From Methanolinea mesophila (GTDB lineage: Archaea; Halobacteriota; Methanomicrobia; Methanomicrobiales; Methanospirillaceae), in the NCBI RefSeq assembly GCF_017873855.1, contig NZ_JAGGKR010000001.1, positions 2,316,243 to 2,380,242 on the forward strand: a stretch of DNA of 64,000 nt. Reading direction: 5' to 3'. Made by a program: the position numbers and the translations under genes. This document shows positions 32,958 to 42,036 of the stretch, piece by piece. The notes beneath the pieces were generated by a model. It searched no databases, was not told where the DNA came from, and saw only the letters and a list, made by a program, of their open reading frames with translations. Numbering within the stretch: the first letter of the stretch is position 1; each line of letters opens with the position of its first letter.

Positions 32958-34191
32958 GCTTCTCCTCCACCGTGACTTCGCATTCCCCGTCCTGCATCTG
33001 CAGTTCCATCCGTTCTCCCCTGGAAATTTCGGAAACGGACCTCACGATCCTGCCCTCCGCCCGGGGTATACAGTATCCCCGGGAAAGGATCGAGTAAGGA
33101 TTTCGTGCCTCGATCGAGCTCTTCATCGAAGAGATGTGCAGGTGTTCGCGTTCCAGGCGTACACGCATCACCTTTTCGAGGAGTTCATCCGCAACTGCGA
33201 GGTCTTCCTTCTTTTCGGTAATCCTTCGTTCGAGTCTCCGGGGGGCCATCCGTTCCCGGAGATGGCCGAGCTGTTCGGCCGCACGTTCCAGCCTCGAGAG
33301 CAGCGAACCCGCGAGCTTGTTTTTATTCTCCCGTAAGTTTTCGAGGAGAACCTCCCTGTCCGGGACCACCAGCTCGGCCGCCGCCGAAGGGGTGGGCGCC
33401 CGCACGTCGGCGGCAAAATCGGCGAGGGTGACATCCACCTCGTGTCCTATCGCACTCACTACCGGGGTCCTGCACGAGGATATCGCCCGTACAACCCGGG
33501 GATCGTTGAACGGGAACAGGTCCTCGAAACTCCCGCCGCCCCGGGCGATGATGATAACGTCAGTCTTTCCGTCGATCCGGGCGAGCGCCTCGGTGATCTC
33601 TCCTACCGCGGCGTCTCCCTGGACCGCGGCCGGGGAGAGCACAATCTCAAGGGGATACCGCCGGGCGATTACATTCCGTATATCCTGGAGTACCGCACCG
33701 GTGCCGGAGGTGACTACCCCTACCCTGCCGGGATACGGCGGCAGCGGCCGCTTCCTCGCCTGGTCGAAATGTCCCTCAGCTTCGAGTTCCTTTTTCCAGC
33801 GTTCGACCAGGAGGTGTTTTTCTCCCTCACCGGCGAGGCGGAGTTCCTTCACGTAAAGCTGGTACTTTCCCTGGGGCGCATAATGTCCAATCGAACCCAT
33901 CGCGAGAACGTCCATGCCGTCCCGCGGGGAAAATGCCAGCCTCCGGGCGTCGGTGCGGAACATGACGCACTGGAGCGTGGCAACGGAATGATCGTCCCGC
34001 TCACCGAGAGAAAAGTAACAGTGTCCCTTGGTGTGACACTTGAAGTTGGTCACCTCGCCCCTCACCCAGATGTCCTGGAACCTGGGGTCGTCCAGCACCG
34101 ACGCGATCAGGGCGCTGACCTGCGACACCCGGAGGACGTCCATGTGTCCCGCACCCGCGTCGAGGTCCAGGGTCGTCTGGGACTTGTCCAT
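32941..34191 (-). CDS. xseA: Exodeoxyribonuclease VII large subunit
   Basis: About 416 residues. An N-terminal OB-fold domain (FQDIWVRGEVTNFKCHTKGHCYFSL is split here as two strands) precedes the catalytic region with RVGVVTSGTGAVLQDI, VIIIARGGGSFEDLF and SAIGHEVDVTLADF, all XseA hallmarks, and a long coiled-coil region (NLRENKNKLAGSLLSRLERA). The C-terminal GYCIPR segment is present. ATG 34191 is used; the longer frame starts at a TTG two codons earlier. It acts with XseB on single-stranded DNA in repair or recombination. Confidence 0.95.
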   Translation of the reverse strand: MDKSQTTLDLDAGAGHMDVLRVSQVSALIASVLDDPRFQDIWVRGEVTNFKCHTKGHCYFSLGERDDHSVATLQCVMFRTDARRLAFSPRDGMDVLAMGSIGHYAPQGKYQLYVKELRLAGEGEKHLLVERWKKELEAEGHFDQARKRPLPPYPGRVGVVTSGTGAVLQDIRNVIARRYPLEIVLSPAAVQGDAAVGEITEALARIDGKTDVIIIARGGGSFEDLFPFNDPRVVRAISSCRTPVVSAIGHEVDVTLADFAADVRAPTPSAAAELVVPDREVLLENLRENKNKLAGSLLSRLERAAEQLGHLRERMAPRRLERRITEKKEDLAVADELLEKVMRVRLEREHLHISSMKSSIEARNPYSILSRGYCIPRAEGRIVRSVSEISRGERMELQMQDGECEVTVEEKHERKI

Positions 34192-34230
34192 TAACAACTA
34201 ATACGCGCCGAATCAATATCAAATACCAGC

Positions 34231-35052
34231 ATGGTTCAGTTCGCAGTCTCCAGCATGTTCTTTCACGAGTACCAGGTGGAAGAGATCTTCGACTTCGTGC
34301 AGGAAGCCGGCCTCGACACCATGGAGTTCTGGATGGAAACGCCGCATTTCTGGCTCCGGGATATGCCGGTGCCCGAGCTCTCATCGTGCATCCGGGATCA
34401 TCCCGTACTCTCCCCGGTCACGCTTCATGCACCCATTCTCGATCTCAACCCCTGTTCCATCAACCCCCGGGTGGCGGCCGCGTCGGTCGAATACACCCTC
34501 GAGTCGATCGCGATCGCGGAACGGGTGGGAGCACCCGTCCTCACCATCCACCCGGGAAGGAGGACTGCCAAGCGAAATCCGAGCGAGGCCGACTATGCCC
34601 GGTTCGAACACTATATAGATGCCGTGCACCGGTCGTCAAAGGGAAGAACGGTAAAGATCGCCATTGAAAACATGGAGAATAAGGTCAATTCTCTCCTCTG
34701 CACCCCTGCAGGGGTCCGGGAACTCCTCGACCGCGAGCCGTGGCTTTATTTCACTCTCGACATCTCGCATGCCATGGGCGTCTCGGTCGAAGAGGTCAGG
34801 CGGTATATCGATCTCTGCCACGACCGCCTGGTCAACGTCCATGCGGGGAGGGCGAGCGCGGGAGTCATGCACCTGCCTCTCGACAGGAAACCGGAAATGG
34901 AAGAGATCCTCACGTATCTTGCGGAATCAGGATACCGGGGACACGTAACCCTCGAGCTCGAGGACATGAACTTCGTCCACGACCTCTGTTCGGAAGAAAA
35001 GATACTGATTCTCATGGAAGAAGTGGCGTTTATGCGGGAATGCTTCGGATAA
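34231..35052 (+). CDS. Xylose-isomerase-like TIM-barrel protein (sugar isomerase / endonuclease IV superfamily)
   Basis: 273 residues. A TIM barrel of the AP-endonuclease-2 superfamily: VTLHAPILDLNPCS, VLTIHPGRRT, IAIENME, FTLDISHAMG, VNVHAGRAS and VTLELED give the usual His, Glu, Asp and His metal ligands in order. The family includes endonuclease IV, sugar epimerases and inositol enzymes; this branch is common in methanogens and cannot be assigned a substrate by eye. It is divergent from the exonuclease VII operon, which makes a DNA repair role conceivable but not shown. Confidence 0.83.
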   Translation: MVQFAVSSMFFHEYQVEEIFDFVQEAGLDTMEFWMETPHFWLRDMPVPELSSCIRDHPVLSPVTLHAPILDLNPCSINPRVAAASVEYTLESIAIAERVGAPVLTIHPGRRTAKRNPSEADYARFEHYIDAVHRSSKGRTVKIAIENMENKVNSLLCTPAGVRELLDREPWLYFTLDISHAMGVSVEEVRRYIDLCHDRLVNVHAGRASAGVMHLPLDRKPEMEEILTYLAESGYRGHVTLELEDMNFVHDLCSEEKILILMEEVAFMRECFG

Positions 35053-35149
35053 TCGCTGGGTTTATAAAACACTGGTTCCATACTATACAGCCAACCGATT
35101 GAACCTATGAACAAAACAATATTTTTAGCCGTTGAACGGCGTGAAGTCG

Positions 35150-36442
35150 ATGGCTGAAGATTATCTCCTATTTCTGCTCTTCATCATCTGTATCCTGCTC
35201 TCGGCATTCTTCTCAAGTTCCGAGGTGGCCCTGATCTCCATCACCAGGGCGAAGGTCAGGACCCTGGTGAACGAGAAACGAAAGGGGGCGGAACGGCTCG
35301 CAGAACTGAAGGAAAACCCCAGCCACTTTCTGATCAGCATCCTTGTAGGGAACAATATCGTGAACGTCGCCGCAGCCGCGATCGCGACTGCACTCGCCAT
35401 CAGTATCTACGGGAATATCGGGGTAGGGATCGCCACCGGGGTCGTGACCATCCTGCTGTTGATCTTCGGGGAGATCGGTCCGAAGATGTATGCATCCCGG
35501 TACTCGGAGAAGCTCGCGCTCACTGTGGCGCCTCCCATCTACTATTTCTCACGGCTCTTCGTTCCGTTTATCCACCTTTGGGAGAAGATGGTCCATCGCG
35601 GCGGAGCCGGGACGGCCCTTACGGAACCCGCGGTCACAGAAGAAGAGATCAAGGAATGGATCGAGGTCGGAAAGGAAGAGGGGACCATCGAGCAGGAAGA
35701 GCGGGAAATGCTCTATTCCGTCCTCGAGTTCGGCGATACCATTGCCCGCGAGGTGATGACCCCCCGGGTCGACGTCGTGGTGGTGGAGGATACAAAGACC
35801 CTGAACCAGGCGCTGCAGGTCTTCAACGAGACAGGGTTCTCCCGGATCCCGGTCTTCCACGAACAGGTCGACAACATCATCGGAGTCCTCAACGTGAAGG
35901 ATGCCTTCTCTTCGGTCCTCTCCGGGAAAAAGAATACTCCTATCAAGGACCTGATGTATGACCCGTTCTTTGTCCCGGAGACCAAGAAGATCGACGACCT
36001 CTTAAAAGAGCTCCAGGTGCGGAAAGTGCAGCTGGCGGTCGTGCTCGATGAATACAGCACGTTCATCGGGATCGTGACCCTGGAAGACATCCTTGAAGAG
36101 CTGGTCGGGGACATCCTCGATGAGTTCGACAAGGAAGAGCCTGAGATCCAGCAGACCGGCGAAGGAGTCTTCGTGGTGGACGCAAAGGTCTGGGTGGAGG
36201 ACTTAAACGACGAACTGGACCTCAACCTCCCCATCCACGAGTCGTACGAGACCATAGGGGGGCTCCTGATCGATCGCCTGGGACATATCCCCCATCCGGG
36301 GGAGAGCGTGTATCTCCAGGAAAGCCACGTGACGCTCGTCGTCCTGCAGATGATGGCGCGCCGTATCGTCAAGGTGAAGCTGATCCTTCACCACCTGGCA
36401 ACCGAGGAGAACGGGTATTCTCCGGAGCAGCACCCGCAATGA
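35150..36442 (+). CDS. CNNM/CorC-family membrane protein (DUF21, CBS pair, CorC_HlyC)
   Basis: About 430 residues. Residues 1-190 form the DUF21 transmembrane domain (LLSAFFSSSEVALISITRAK, LVGNNIVNVAAAAIATALA, IFGEIGPKMYASRY), followed by two CBS motifs (MTPRVDVVVVEDTKTLNQAL; FVPETKKIDDLLKEL) and a C-terminal CorC_HlyC domain (FVVDAKVWVEDLNDELDL). These proteins bind or transport Mg2+ or Na+ and sense ATP through CBS. ATG 35150 is preferred over a TTG at 35132. It overlaps the purN start by 4 bases. Confidence 0.94.
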   Translation: MAEDYLLFLLFIICILLSAFFSSSEVALISITRAKVRTLVNEKRKGAERLAELKENPSHFLISILVGNNIVNVAAAAIATALAISIYGNIGVGIATGVVTILLLIFGEIGPKMYASRYSEKLALTVAPPIYYFSRLFVPFIHLWEKMVHRGGAGTALTEPAVTEEEIKEWIEVGKEEGTIEQEEREMLYSVLEFGDTIAREVMTPRVDVVVVEDTKTLNQALQVFNETGFSRIPVFHEQVDNIIGVLNVKDAFSSVLSGKKNTPIKDLMYDPFFVPETKKIDDLLKELQVRKVQLAVVLDEYSTFIGIVTLEDILEELVGDILDEFDKEEPEIQQTGEGVFVVDAKVWVEDLNDELDLNLPIHESYETIGGLLIDRLGHIPHPGESVYLQESHVTLVVLQMMARRIVKVKLILHHLATEENGYSPEQHPQ

Positions 36443-37044
36443 AACTGGTGGCGGTTCTCGCCTCTGGCAGGGGATCAAATTTCCAGGCGATCATCGACGC
36501 CACGCGGTCCGGGGACATCACTGCCGGGCGGTGTTCCCGTCTCATCACCGATAATCCCGGCGCCTATGCCATTGTAAGGGCAAAAGAAGCAGAAATCCCG
36601 GTCTCGCTGGTTGATTATCGTACATTTCCCTCACGGGACCGGTACGAGGACCAGTTGATCCGGGTCATGCGCGAGACGGATGCCGACCTCTTCGTGCTCG
36701 CGGGATACATGCGGATCCTTGGAAAAGGCATCGTTCACGAGTTTTCCGGCAGGATCATGAATATTCACCCTGCGCTCCTCCCCAGTTTCCCAGGTCTTCA
36801 TGCCCAGCGTCAGGCACTGGAATGCGGGGTGAAGGTGGCGGGTTGTACCGTGCACCTGGTGGACGAAGGTATGGATACCGGCCCGATCGTCCTCCAGGAA
36901 TGCGTACAGGTCATCGAGGGTGACACCGAAGAGAGTCTTTCGGAGCGTATACTTCAGAGGGAACACCGGTGCCTCCCCCGGGCGGTCCAGCTCTTCTGCG
37001 AGGGACGCATCAGGGTGGAAGACGGCCGGGTGCGGATCCTGTAG
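36439..37044 (+). CDS. purN: Phosphoribosylglycinamide formyltransferase
   Basis: 201 residues, the size of PurN. It transfers a formyl group from 10-formyl-tetrahydrofolate (or the archaeal folate analogue) to GAR in purine synthesis. The phosphate-binding start VAVLASGRGSNFQAI, the catalytic NIHPALLPSFPG with Asn and His, and HLVDEGMDTGPIV with the essential Asp are present. Many methanogens use PurT instead, so PurN here implies availability of formyl-folate. The start overlaps the CNNM gene by ATGA. Confidence 0.95.
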   Translation: MKLVAVLASGRGSNFQAIIDATRSGDITAGRCSRLITDNPGAYAIVRAKEAEIPVSLVDYRTFPSRDRYEDQLIRVMRETDADLFVLAGYMRILGKGIVHEFSGRIMNIHPALLPSFPGLHAQRQALECGVKVAGCTVHLVDEGMDTGPIVLQECVQVIEGDTEESLSERILQREHRCLPRAVQLFCEGRIRVEDGRVRIL

Positions 37045-37048
37045 GAAC

Positions 37049-37068
37049 GGGGAATGCGGAGCATCCCC
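37049..37068 (+). terminator. Possible hairpin terminator after purN
   Basis: GGGG-A-ATGC-GGA-GCAT-CCCC can fold to a stem, followed by TTTT at 37077-37080. It lies between purN and the translation superoperon, where a transcript boundary would be expected. Confidence 0.3.
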
Positions 37069-37128
37069 GGGGACCGTTTTAATTACGATGCCGGACGATT
37101 AGTGTAAGGATACGAGAGCGGTTTTCCC

Positions 37129-37452
37129 ATGCCCCCGAAGAACGCACAACCCCAGGCGAAGCGGATTGCACGCGAGCGCATCGCGGTGCTTTTCCGGCAG
37201 GCGGAGCGGTTTTACCGGGAGAACCCGGCCTGGAGCAGCAGGTGCGTGGAACTCGCGAGGAAGATCGCCATGCGCCAGCGGATCAGGATCGAACGTGAGT
37301 TCCGGAGAAGGTTCTGTCATCAGTGCCATACCTACCTCGTACCGGGGGCGAACATGAGGGTCAGAGTGTACCGGGGAAAGGTGATTGCGACCTGCCTCGC
37401 GTGCGGCTTCCAGACCCGGTATGTACTAAGGAGGAAGCATGAACGGGGATGA
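37129..37452 (+). CDS. rnp4: RNase P protein component 4 (Rpp21/Rpr2 family)
   Basis: 107 residues. The N-terminal part is helical and basic (AKRIARERIAVLFRQAERFY) and the C-terminal half is a zinc ribbon: FCHQCHTYLVPG and CLACGFQTRY give four Cys. Rpp21 pairs with Rpp29 to bind the specificity domain of RNase P RNA, which removes 5' leaders from pre-tRNA. It overlaps the CRM-domain gene by 14 bases, as in many archaea. Confidence 0.95.
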   Translation: MPPKNAQPQAKRIARERIAVLFRQAERFYRENPAWSSRCVELARKIAMRQRIRIEREFRRRFCHQCHTYLVPGANMRVRVYRGKVIATCLACGFQTRYVLRRKHERG

Positions 37453-37684
37453 CAAAGCCCGCGCTATCCATGACCTGAAACCCACAATCTGGATAGGAAA
37501 ACAGGGATGTACCATGGCCCTGATCGAAGAGATACAGCAGCAGCTCGAGAAACGCAGGCTGGTAAAAATAAAATGGCTCAAAAACACCGAGGTGGACCCC
37601 GCAAGGATAGTCGAACTGTCCGGCGGAGACCTGGTCGATGTGAGGGGCCGCACCATGGTCATTGCGGCGCGCAAAAAGAAATAA
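37439..37684 (+). CDS. YhbY/CRM-domain RNA-binding protein
   Basis: 81 residues, a single CRM domain: KPTIWIGKQGCTMALIEEI includes the WIGKxG loop, followed by RRLVKIKWLKN and a closing VDVRGRTMVIAARKKK. Bacterial YhbY associates with pre-50S ribosomes; archaeal versions are thought to do likewise. Overlap with rnp4 suggests joint function in stable RNA processing. Confidence 0.93.
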   Translation: MNGDDKARAIHDLKPTIWIGKQGCTMALIEEIQQQLEKRRLVKIKWLKNTEVDPARIVELSGGDLVDVRGRTMVIAARKKK

Positions 37685-37729
37685 TCCTCCCGATCCTTTT
37701 CAGGCCGGCCCGCATGCACCCTTTCCAGA

Positions 37730-37741
37730 AATATATAAAAG
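37730..37741 (+). promoter_or_regulatory. TATA box of the ribosomal superoperon
   Basis: ATATATAAAAGG is a near-perfect archaeal TATA element about 60-70 bases before the rps19e ATG at 37800. It predicts a leader of about 35 bases carrying GTGAGGTC as ribosome-binding site. Confidence 0.65.
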
Positions 37742-37799
37742 GCTATTGAACAAATAAGTAAAGACTGTTATATCGTTCTAGTGACAGTGAGGTCAAGAC

Positions 37800-38249
37800 A
37801 TGACAACCGTATACGACGTACCGGCCGACAGGTTCATCAGAAGCCTGGCAGAAGAATTGAAAAAACGGCCGGAGATAAAACCTCCCGAATGGGCGGCATT
37901 CGCCAAGACGGGAGTACATAACGAGATGCCGCCCGAGGACCCCGACTGGTGGTTCACCAGGGTGGCCTCGATCCTCCGCCGGGTGTATATCGACGGACCC
38001 GTCGGTGTGGAAAGGATGAGAACATTCTACGGAGGAAAACAGGACCGTGGCTCGAAGCCGAGCAGGTTCCGCAAGGGCAGCGGATCCATCCTTCGTAAAT
38101 CGCTGCAGCAGCTCGAGGCTGCCGGGCTGATCACCAAGGACAAAGCCGGAAGGCGCGTCTCGCCCGCGGGAGCCTCTTTCATGGATGGGCTCGCGAATTC
38201 CCTTTCCAAGGCTTCTGCCGCGAAGGCGACCGAAGCCGCCGCACAGTAA
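37800..38249 (+). CDS. rps19e: 30S ribosomal protein S19e
   Basis: 149 residues. S19e signature segments are seen: YDVPADRFIRSLAEELKK, PDWWFTRVASILRRVYIDG, GVERMRTFYGGKQDRG, and RKSLQQLEAAGLITKDKAG. S19e binds the head of the small subunit and is needed for its maturation in archaea and eukaryotes. First gene after the strong TATA box; GAGGT precedes its ATG. Confidence 0.97.
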   Translation: MTTVYDVPADRFIRSLAEELKKRPEIKPPEWAAFAKTGVHNEMPPEDPDWWFTRVASILRRVYIDGPVGVERMRTFYGGKQDRGSKPSRFRKGSGSILRKSLQQLEAAGLITKDKAGRRVSPAGASFMDGLANSLSKASAAKATEAAAQ

Positions 38250-38264
38250 GTCGAGGCGACCCCG

Positions 38265-38606
38265 ATGGGAGACGACGAGCTTGCTGAACTGCGAAGGAGG
38301 AAGATGGCGCAGCTGCAGCAGCAGTCCATGGACCAGCAGTCCATGCAGGACGAGCTTGAACGACAGAAACAGGCCGAGGATGCCCTCAAGCGTGTCCTGC
38401 AGCAGATAATGGAACCGGAAGCCAGGGAACGGCTGAACACCATCAGGCTCACCCGCCCGGACTTTGCGAGGGCGGTCGAGCAGCAGCTGGTGATGCTGGC
38501 CCAGACCGGGCGTCTCAGGGGGAAGATCACCGACGAGCAGCTGAAAGCCATCCTCCAGCAGATCCAGCCTGAAAAGAAAGAATTCCGGATACGGCGCGTA
38601 GGATGA
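38265..38606 (+). CDS. PDCD5-family DNA-binding protein
   Basis: 113 residues, largely helical: an N-terminal charged helix ([20 protein letters not shown]), a Gln-rich linker, then [20 protein letters not shown] and a [14 protein letters not shown] helix, the PDCD5 core. Archaeal members bind DNA weakly and are encoded next to rps19e in many genomes, as here. Its role is not settled. The stop overlaps the next gene by ATGA. Confidence 0.94.
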   Translation: MGDDELAELRRRKMAQLQQQSMDQQSMQDELERQKQAEDALKRVLQQIMEPEARERLNTIRLTRPDFARAVEQQLVMLAQTGRLRGKITDEQLKAILQQIQPEKKEFRIRRVG

Positions 38607-39187
38607 AGGCCGGGGTGCTCTTCAGCGGAGGAAAGGACAGCTCCCTTGCGGCGCTGATGCTTTCCAGGGATTACGAGGTGGAGCTGAATACGTTCGTCTT
38701 CACCCCGGCCCGAACCCTGCAGGGCGTAATAAAGGCCGCCGAAGCGCTGGGATTTTCCCACAGGATGCACGTATTCGCACCGGAGATCCTTGAAGGGGCG
38801 GTTGCATCGGTGATTGCGTGCGGGTATCCCAACGACGCGATCAACATGGTACACCGGGCCGCCATCGGGGTCCTCTGCAGGGACTACAGAGTGGTCGCCG
38901 ATGGGACACGGCTGGATGACCGGGTTCCCATGCTCACCCGAGATGAAGTCCAGCGGCTGCGCGATTGCTGCGGGTGCTCCTATGTCCGCCCCCTCCTGGG
39001 CTATGGGAAACCGGAGATCACGCGGCTGTCCGAACGGCTGCTCAGGGTGCAGTACGGGGAGACCGGGGCACTGGAGAACGGTGACTACGAGGGGGAGATA
39101 AGGGAAGCCCTGGCGGCCAGGGGAATGAGCCCTGAAGCATTCTTCCCCCCGCACCATATGCAGTCCCTTGTAGTCGGGAGAGCCTGA
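38603..39187 (+). CDS. PP-loop ATP pyrophosphatase (COG2117-like)
   Basis: 194 residues. The N-terminus [18 protein letters not shown] is the SGGxDS PP-loop that binds ATP for adenylation, followed by a Rossmann-like domain ([37 protein letters not shown]). A Cys-rich [19 protein letters not shown] near residue 125 could bind metal or carry sulfur. The group is archaeal and predicted to modify tRNA (thiolation or similar); its place in a translation superoperon supports that. No substrate is known. Confidence 0.85.
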   Translation: MKAGVLFSGGKDSSLAALMLSRDYEVELNTFVFTPARTLQGVIKAAEALGFSHRMHVFAPEILEGAVASVIACGYPNDAINMVHRAAIGVLCRDYRVVADGTRLDDRVPMLTRDEVQRLRDCCGCSYVRPLLGYGKPEITRLSERLLRVQYGETGALENGDYEGEIREALAARGMSPEAFFPPHHMQSLVVGRA

Positions 39188-39204
39188 ATAAGGAGGTCAG
39201 AAAC

Positions 39205-39357
39205 ATGAGCAGATCAACAAAAGGTTACAAAATTCGATTGGCAAAGGCATGTGAACAGAACCGGCGTGTCCCCGCGTGGGTAACGCTCCGGACCAAGCGT
39301 GGTGTGACGTCCCACCCGAAGCGGCGCCACTGGAGACGCTCCACTCTTAAGGTGTGA
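39205..39357 (+). CDS. rpl39e: 50S ribosomal protein L39e
   Basis: 50 residues read directly from the sequence: [18 protein letters not shown] at the start, then the basic core with [14 protein letters not shown] at the end. L39e is one of the smallest ribosomal proteins and lines the polypeptide exit tunnel. AAGGAGGT lies 8 bases before the ATG. Placement before rpl31e and eif6 is standard in archaea. Confidence 0.97.
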   Translation: MSRSTKGYKIRLAKACEQNRRVPAWVTLRTKRGVTSHPKRRHWRRSTLKV

Positions 39358-39363
39358 TTGGCG

Positions 39364-39627
39364 ATGGCAGACAAGATGGAAGAACAGATCTATATCATCC
39401 CTCTCCGGGCGGTGAAGAGAGCCCCCGGTTGGAAACGGAGCAACGCCGCGATCAAGGACATCAGGAAGTACCTTTCCCGGCATATGAAGAGCGAAGACGT
39501 AAAACTCGACCGGAGCATTAACGAGCGCGTCTGGGAAAGGGGAAGCAGCAAACCGCCCTCCCGAATCAGGGTCAGGGCTATGAAGTTCGAGGACGGGCAG
39601 GTCCAGGCCGAGCTCGCCGAGGAATAA
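39364..39627 (+). CDS. rpl31e: 50S ribosomal protein L31e
   Basis: 87 residues: [39 protein letters not shown], and [20 protein letters not shown] end ([16 protein letters not shown]). L31e sits near the exit tunnel. An in-frame TTG at 39358 directly follows the rpl39e stop; the ATG at 39364 is taken as start, since L31e proteins rarely extend further. Confidence 0.95.
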   Translation: MADKMEEQIYIIPLRAVKRAPGWKRSNAAIKDIRKYLSRHMKSEDVKLDRSINERVWERGSSKPPSRIRVRAMKFEDGQVQAELAEE

Positions 39628-39628
39628 G

Positions 39629-40288
39629 ATGGAAAGAACCGTCTCGTTTGCGGGAGATCCCAATATCGGCGTCTTTGCACGTGCATTCGATGATATTGCA
39701 GTAATTCCCCCGGAAGCCCCGGAAGATTTCCGGAAGGCCCTCGTGGAGACCCTGAAGGTGGAGCTCGTGGAGACCACCATCCAGGGAAGCACTATCATCG
39801 GGTCCCTCCTCGCGGGGAACAGGAACGGGTTCGTAGTAAGCGGGCTTGCAAGCGATGAAGAGATCGGTTGCCTCTCCCGTTATCGTAACGTGTTCCTGCT
39901 CGAGGATACCATGAATGCGGCCGGGAATGTAATCCTGGTTAACGACGTCTTTTGCGCGGTTCACCCGGAGATGCCGCGATCCCTGGCAGACGAGGTGGGA
40001 GAATTTCTCAAGGTCCCTGTGGTCACCCTTTCCCTTGGAGGGGTGAAGACGGTGGGAATGGCCGCCGTCGCAACGAACAGGGGAGTTATCGCTCACCCCC
40101 GGAGCAGCAGGACCGAGATCCAGCGTATAGAATCGGTGACCGACCTGCCCGTGGGAACGGGCTCTGTGAACATGGGGAGCGGCCTTGTCGGCGCGGGTCT
40201 CCTGGCGAACCAGAACGGATACGTGGCCGGACTGGCGACCAGCGGGTTCGAGCTCGGCAGGATAGAAGACGTATTTGGATTCATATAA
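39629..40288 (+). CDS. eif6: Translation initiation factor 6 (aIF6)
   Basis: 219 residues with the five-fold pseudo-symmetric eIF6 pattern, repeated [55 protein letters not shown] and [14 protein letters not shown]. aIF6 binds the 50S subunit and prevents joining with 30S until needed. It starts 1 base after rpl31e, so the two are cotranslated. Confidence 0.97.
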   Translation: MERTVSFAGDPNIGVFARAFDDIAVIPPEAPEDFRKALVETLKVELVETTIQGSTIIGSLLAGNRNGFVVSGLASDEEIGCLSRYRNVFLLEDTMNAAGNVILVNDVFCAVHPEMPRSLADEVGEFLKVPVVTLSLGGVKTVGMAAVATNRGVIAHPRSSRTEIQRIESVTDLPVGTGSVNMGSGLVGAGLLANQNGYVAGLATSGFELGRIEDVFGFI

Positions 40289-40301
40289 GTGAGGAATTGA
40301 G

Positions 40302-40487
40302 ATGAAATCTTTTGAAGTATCAGGCAGTTTCAAGATCGGGGATGACTGGAAGCCTTACACCAAGGTAATCCCCGCCCCGAATGAGAATCAGGCACGCGAG
40401 AGAGCGTTTGCGGTATTTGGGAGCAAGCACCGCCTAAAAAGAAGGTATATCACTGTTCAGTCCGTGAAGATGATCAATGGTGAATAA
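40302..40487 (+). CDS. rpl18a: 50S ribosomal protein L18a (L20e/LX)
   Basis: 61 residues: FEVSGSFKIGDDWKPYTKVI and RERAFAVFGSKHRLKRRYIT match the archaeal LX protein, the single-domain equivalent of eukaryotic L20/L18a. GAGGAATTGAG precedes the ATG. Its end overlaps the prefoldin alpha start by 11 bases. Confidence 0.95.
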   Translation: MKSFEVSGSFKIGDDWKPYTKVIPAPNENQARERAFAVFGSKHRLKRRYITVQSVKMINGE

Positions 40488-40953
40488 CGTGGACGCCGTT
40501 GACCCGAGAGAGATGCAGACGCTGCAGATCTATCTGAACGAGTACCGCCAGCAGGCAGAGATCTTCTCCCAGCAGCTGGGAATGCTGGAAGAGGGAAGGA
40601 TGGAAGCTCACGCCGCGATTGAGGCGCTTAAAGGCCTCATGGAAGCGGGGGAGAGTACCGTGCTCCTTCAGATGGGGGGTGGCGTAAGCGTTCGCGCAAA
40701 GGTCAGCACGCCCGACGAAGTTCTGGTAAATATCGGTGCCGAGGTCATCGTGCAGCGTACGAGTCAGGAAGCAGTCGATTACCTGAACGACCGGATCACG
40801 GAGATGGAAGCCTCGAGCAAGAAGGTCGCAGAGACTCTCGGCAAGGTCCAGAACCAGATGAACGAGATCGCGAGGAGACTGGAGATGGGGTACCAGATGT
40901 CACAGATGCCCCCGCAGGCCCCTGCAGCAGCCCCCCGCCAGGCGGACGAGTAA
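40477..40953 (+). CDS. pfdA: Prefoldin subunit alpha
   Basis: 158 residues: a long N-terminal coiled-coil (REMQTLQIYLNEYRQQAEIF), a central beta segment (VLLQMGGGVSVRAKV, VLVNIGAEVIVQRT) and a second long helix (DYLNDRITEMEASSKKVAET). Two alpha and four beta subunits form the jellyfish-shaped chaperone that hands nascent proteins to the thermosome. A Pro/Gln/Ala-rich tail of about 18 residues ends the protein. Confidence 0.95.
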   Translation: MVNNVDAVDPREMQTLQIYLNEYRQQAEIFSQQLGMLEEGRMEAHAAIEALKGLMEAGESTVLLQMGGGVSVRAKVSTPDEVLVNIGAEVIVQRTSQEAVDYLNDRITEMEASSKKVAETLGKVQNQMNEIARRLEMGYQMSQMPPQAPAAAPRQADE

Positions 40954-40978
40954 TCGCCGGCAAGGTTTGAGGTCTGGT

Positions 40979-42034
40979 ATGTTCGAGGGGCTGAAAAACA
41001 GGCTCAAACAGATCCAGGGCCAGCTGGGCAGCACCATCGAGGCCTCCGCACAGGTACCGGAGGGAGCATCAGCTTCCCCGGAAAGTAACAAGGACCGCGG
41101 GAAAAATTCCGGGGCACGGCCGGAACACGCTCCGGAAAAGAGTACGAACATCATCTCGAAGGTAAAAGTCCTGATCACCGACAGGGAATTCGTCATCAGC
41201 GAGAAGGATATCGAAGAGCCGCTTTTCGAGCTCGAGATGGGACTTCTCGAGAGCGACGTGGCCCTCCCGGTCACCGAAGAGATAATCAGCCATATCCGGA
41301 ATGACCTCACCGGATCGCGGCGAAAATTCGGTGAATCGGTGGATGGAATTGTGGTGGCCGCATTGAGGGATGCACTGCTTGATGTGCTCGGGGAGGGATT
41401 CGACCTGGTTTCCTACATCCGGGAACACGACCGGCCGGTAAAGATCCTGTTCACTGGGGTAAACGGGACCGGTAAGACCACCACTGTTGCGAAAATTGGT
41501 GCATACCTTAAAAAGAACGGTTTTTCCGTGGTGATAGGTGCCGGGGACACCTTCCGGGCGGGCGCGATCGAACAGATCGATGTCCACGCCACCAGACTCG
41601 GGATCAAGGTTATCCAGCACCAGCAGGGAGGAGACCCCTCGGCGGTCCTCTTCGATGCCGTGCAGTATGCCAATGCCCATAAGATCGACGTGGTGCTTGC
41701 CGATACCGCAGGCCGGTTCCACAACCGGGCAAACCTAATGAGCCAGCTCGAAAAGATCCGGAGAGTCATGCAGCCGGACCTGATCGTCTACGTCGACGAG
41801 GCGGTCGCGGGCAACGACGCGGTGGTCAGGGCGTTCGAATTCGAGAAGACCGTCGGTGCGGATGCGGTCGTGCTGACCAAGGCGGACATGGACTCGAAAG
41901 GTGGCGCAGCCATCTCGATCTCCCATACCATCGGGAAACCCCTGATGTTCCTCGGTGTGGGCCAGGGGTACGATGACATCATGCCGTTTTCGCCCCGCCA
42001 GCTGGTGGACGAGCTCCTGAAGGAGGCGGCCTGA
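40979..42034 (+). CDS. ftsY: Signal recognition particle receptor FtsY
   Basis: 351 residues. A variable acidic/basic N-terminal region (about residues 1-60) is followed by the N domain and the GTPase: P-loop [30 protein letters not shown] (insertion box) and [14 protein letters not shown], with TKAD as base-recognition motif. FtsY docks SRP-ribosome complexes at the membrane. The ATG at 40979 has TGAGGT before it; the frame also permits an upstream start at 40967. It is 2 bases from srp54. Confidence 0.96.
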   Translation: MFEGLKNRLKQIQGQLGSTIEASAQVPEGASASPESNKDRGKNSGARPEHAPEKSTNIISKVKVLITDREFVISEKDIEEPLFELEMGLLESDVALPVTEEIISHIRNDLTGSRRKFGESVDGIVVAALRDALLDVLGEGFDLVSYIREHDRPVKILFTGVNGTGKTTTVAKIGAYLKKNGFSVVIGAGDTFRAGAIEQIDVHATRLGIKVIQHQQGGDPSAVLFDAVQYANAHKIDVVLADTAGRFHNRANLMSQLEKIRRVMQPDLIVYVDEAVAGNDAVVRAFEFEKTVGADAVVLTKADMDSKGGAAISISHTIGKPLMFLGVGQGYDDIMPFSPRQLVDELLKEAA

Positions 42035-42036
42035 AC

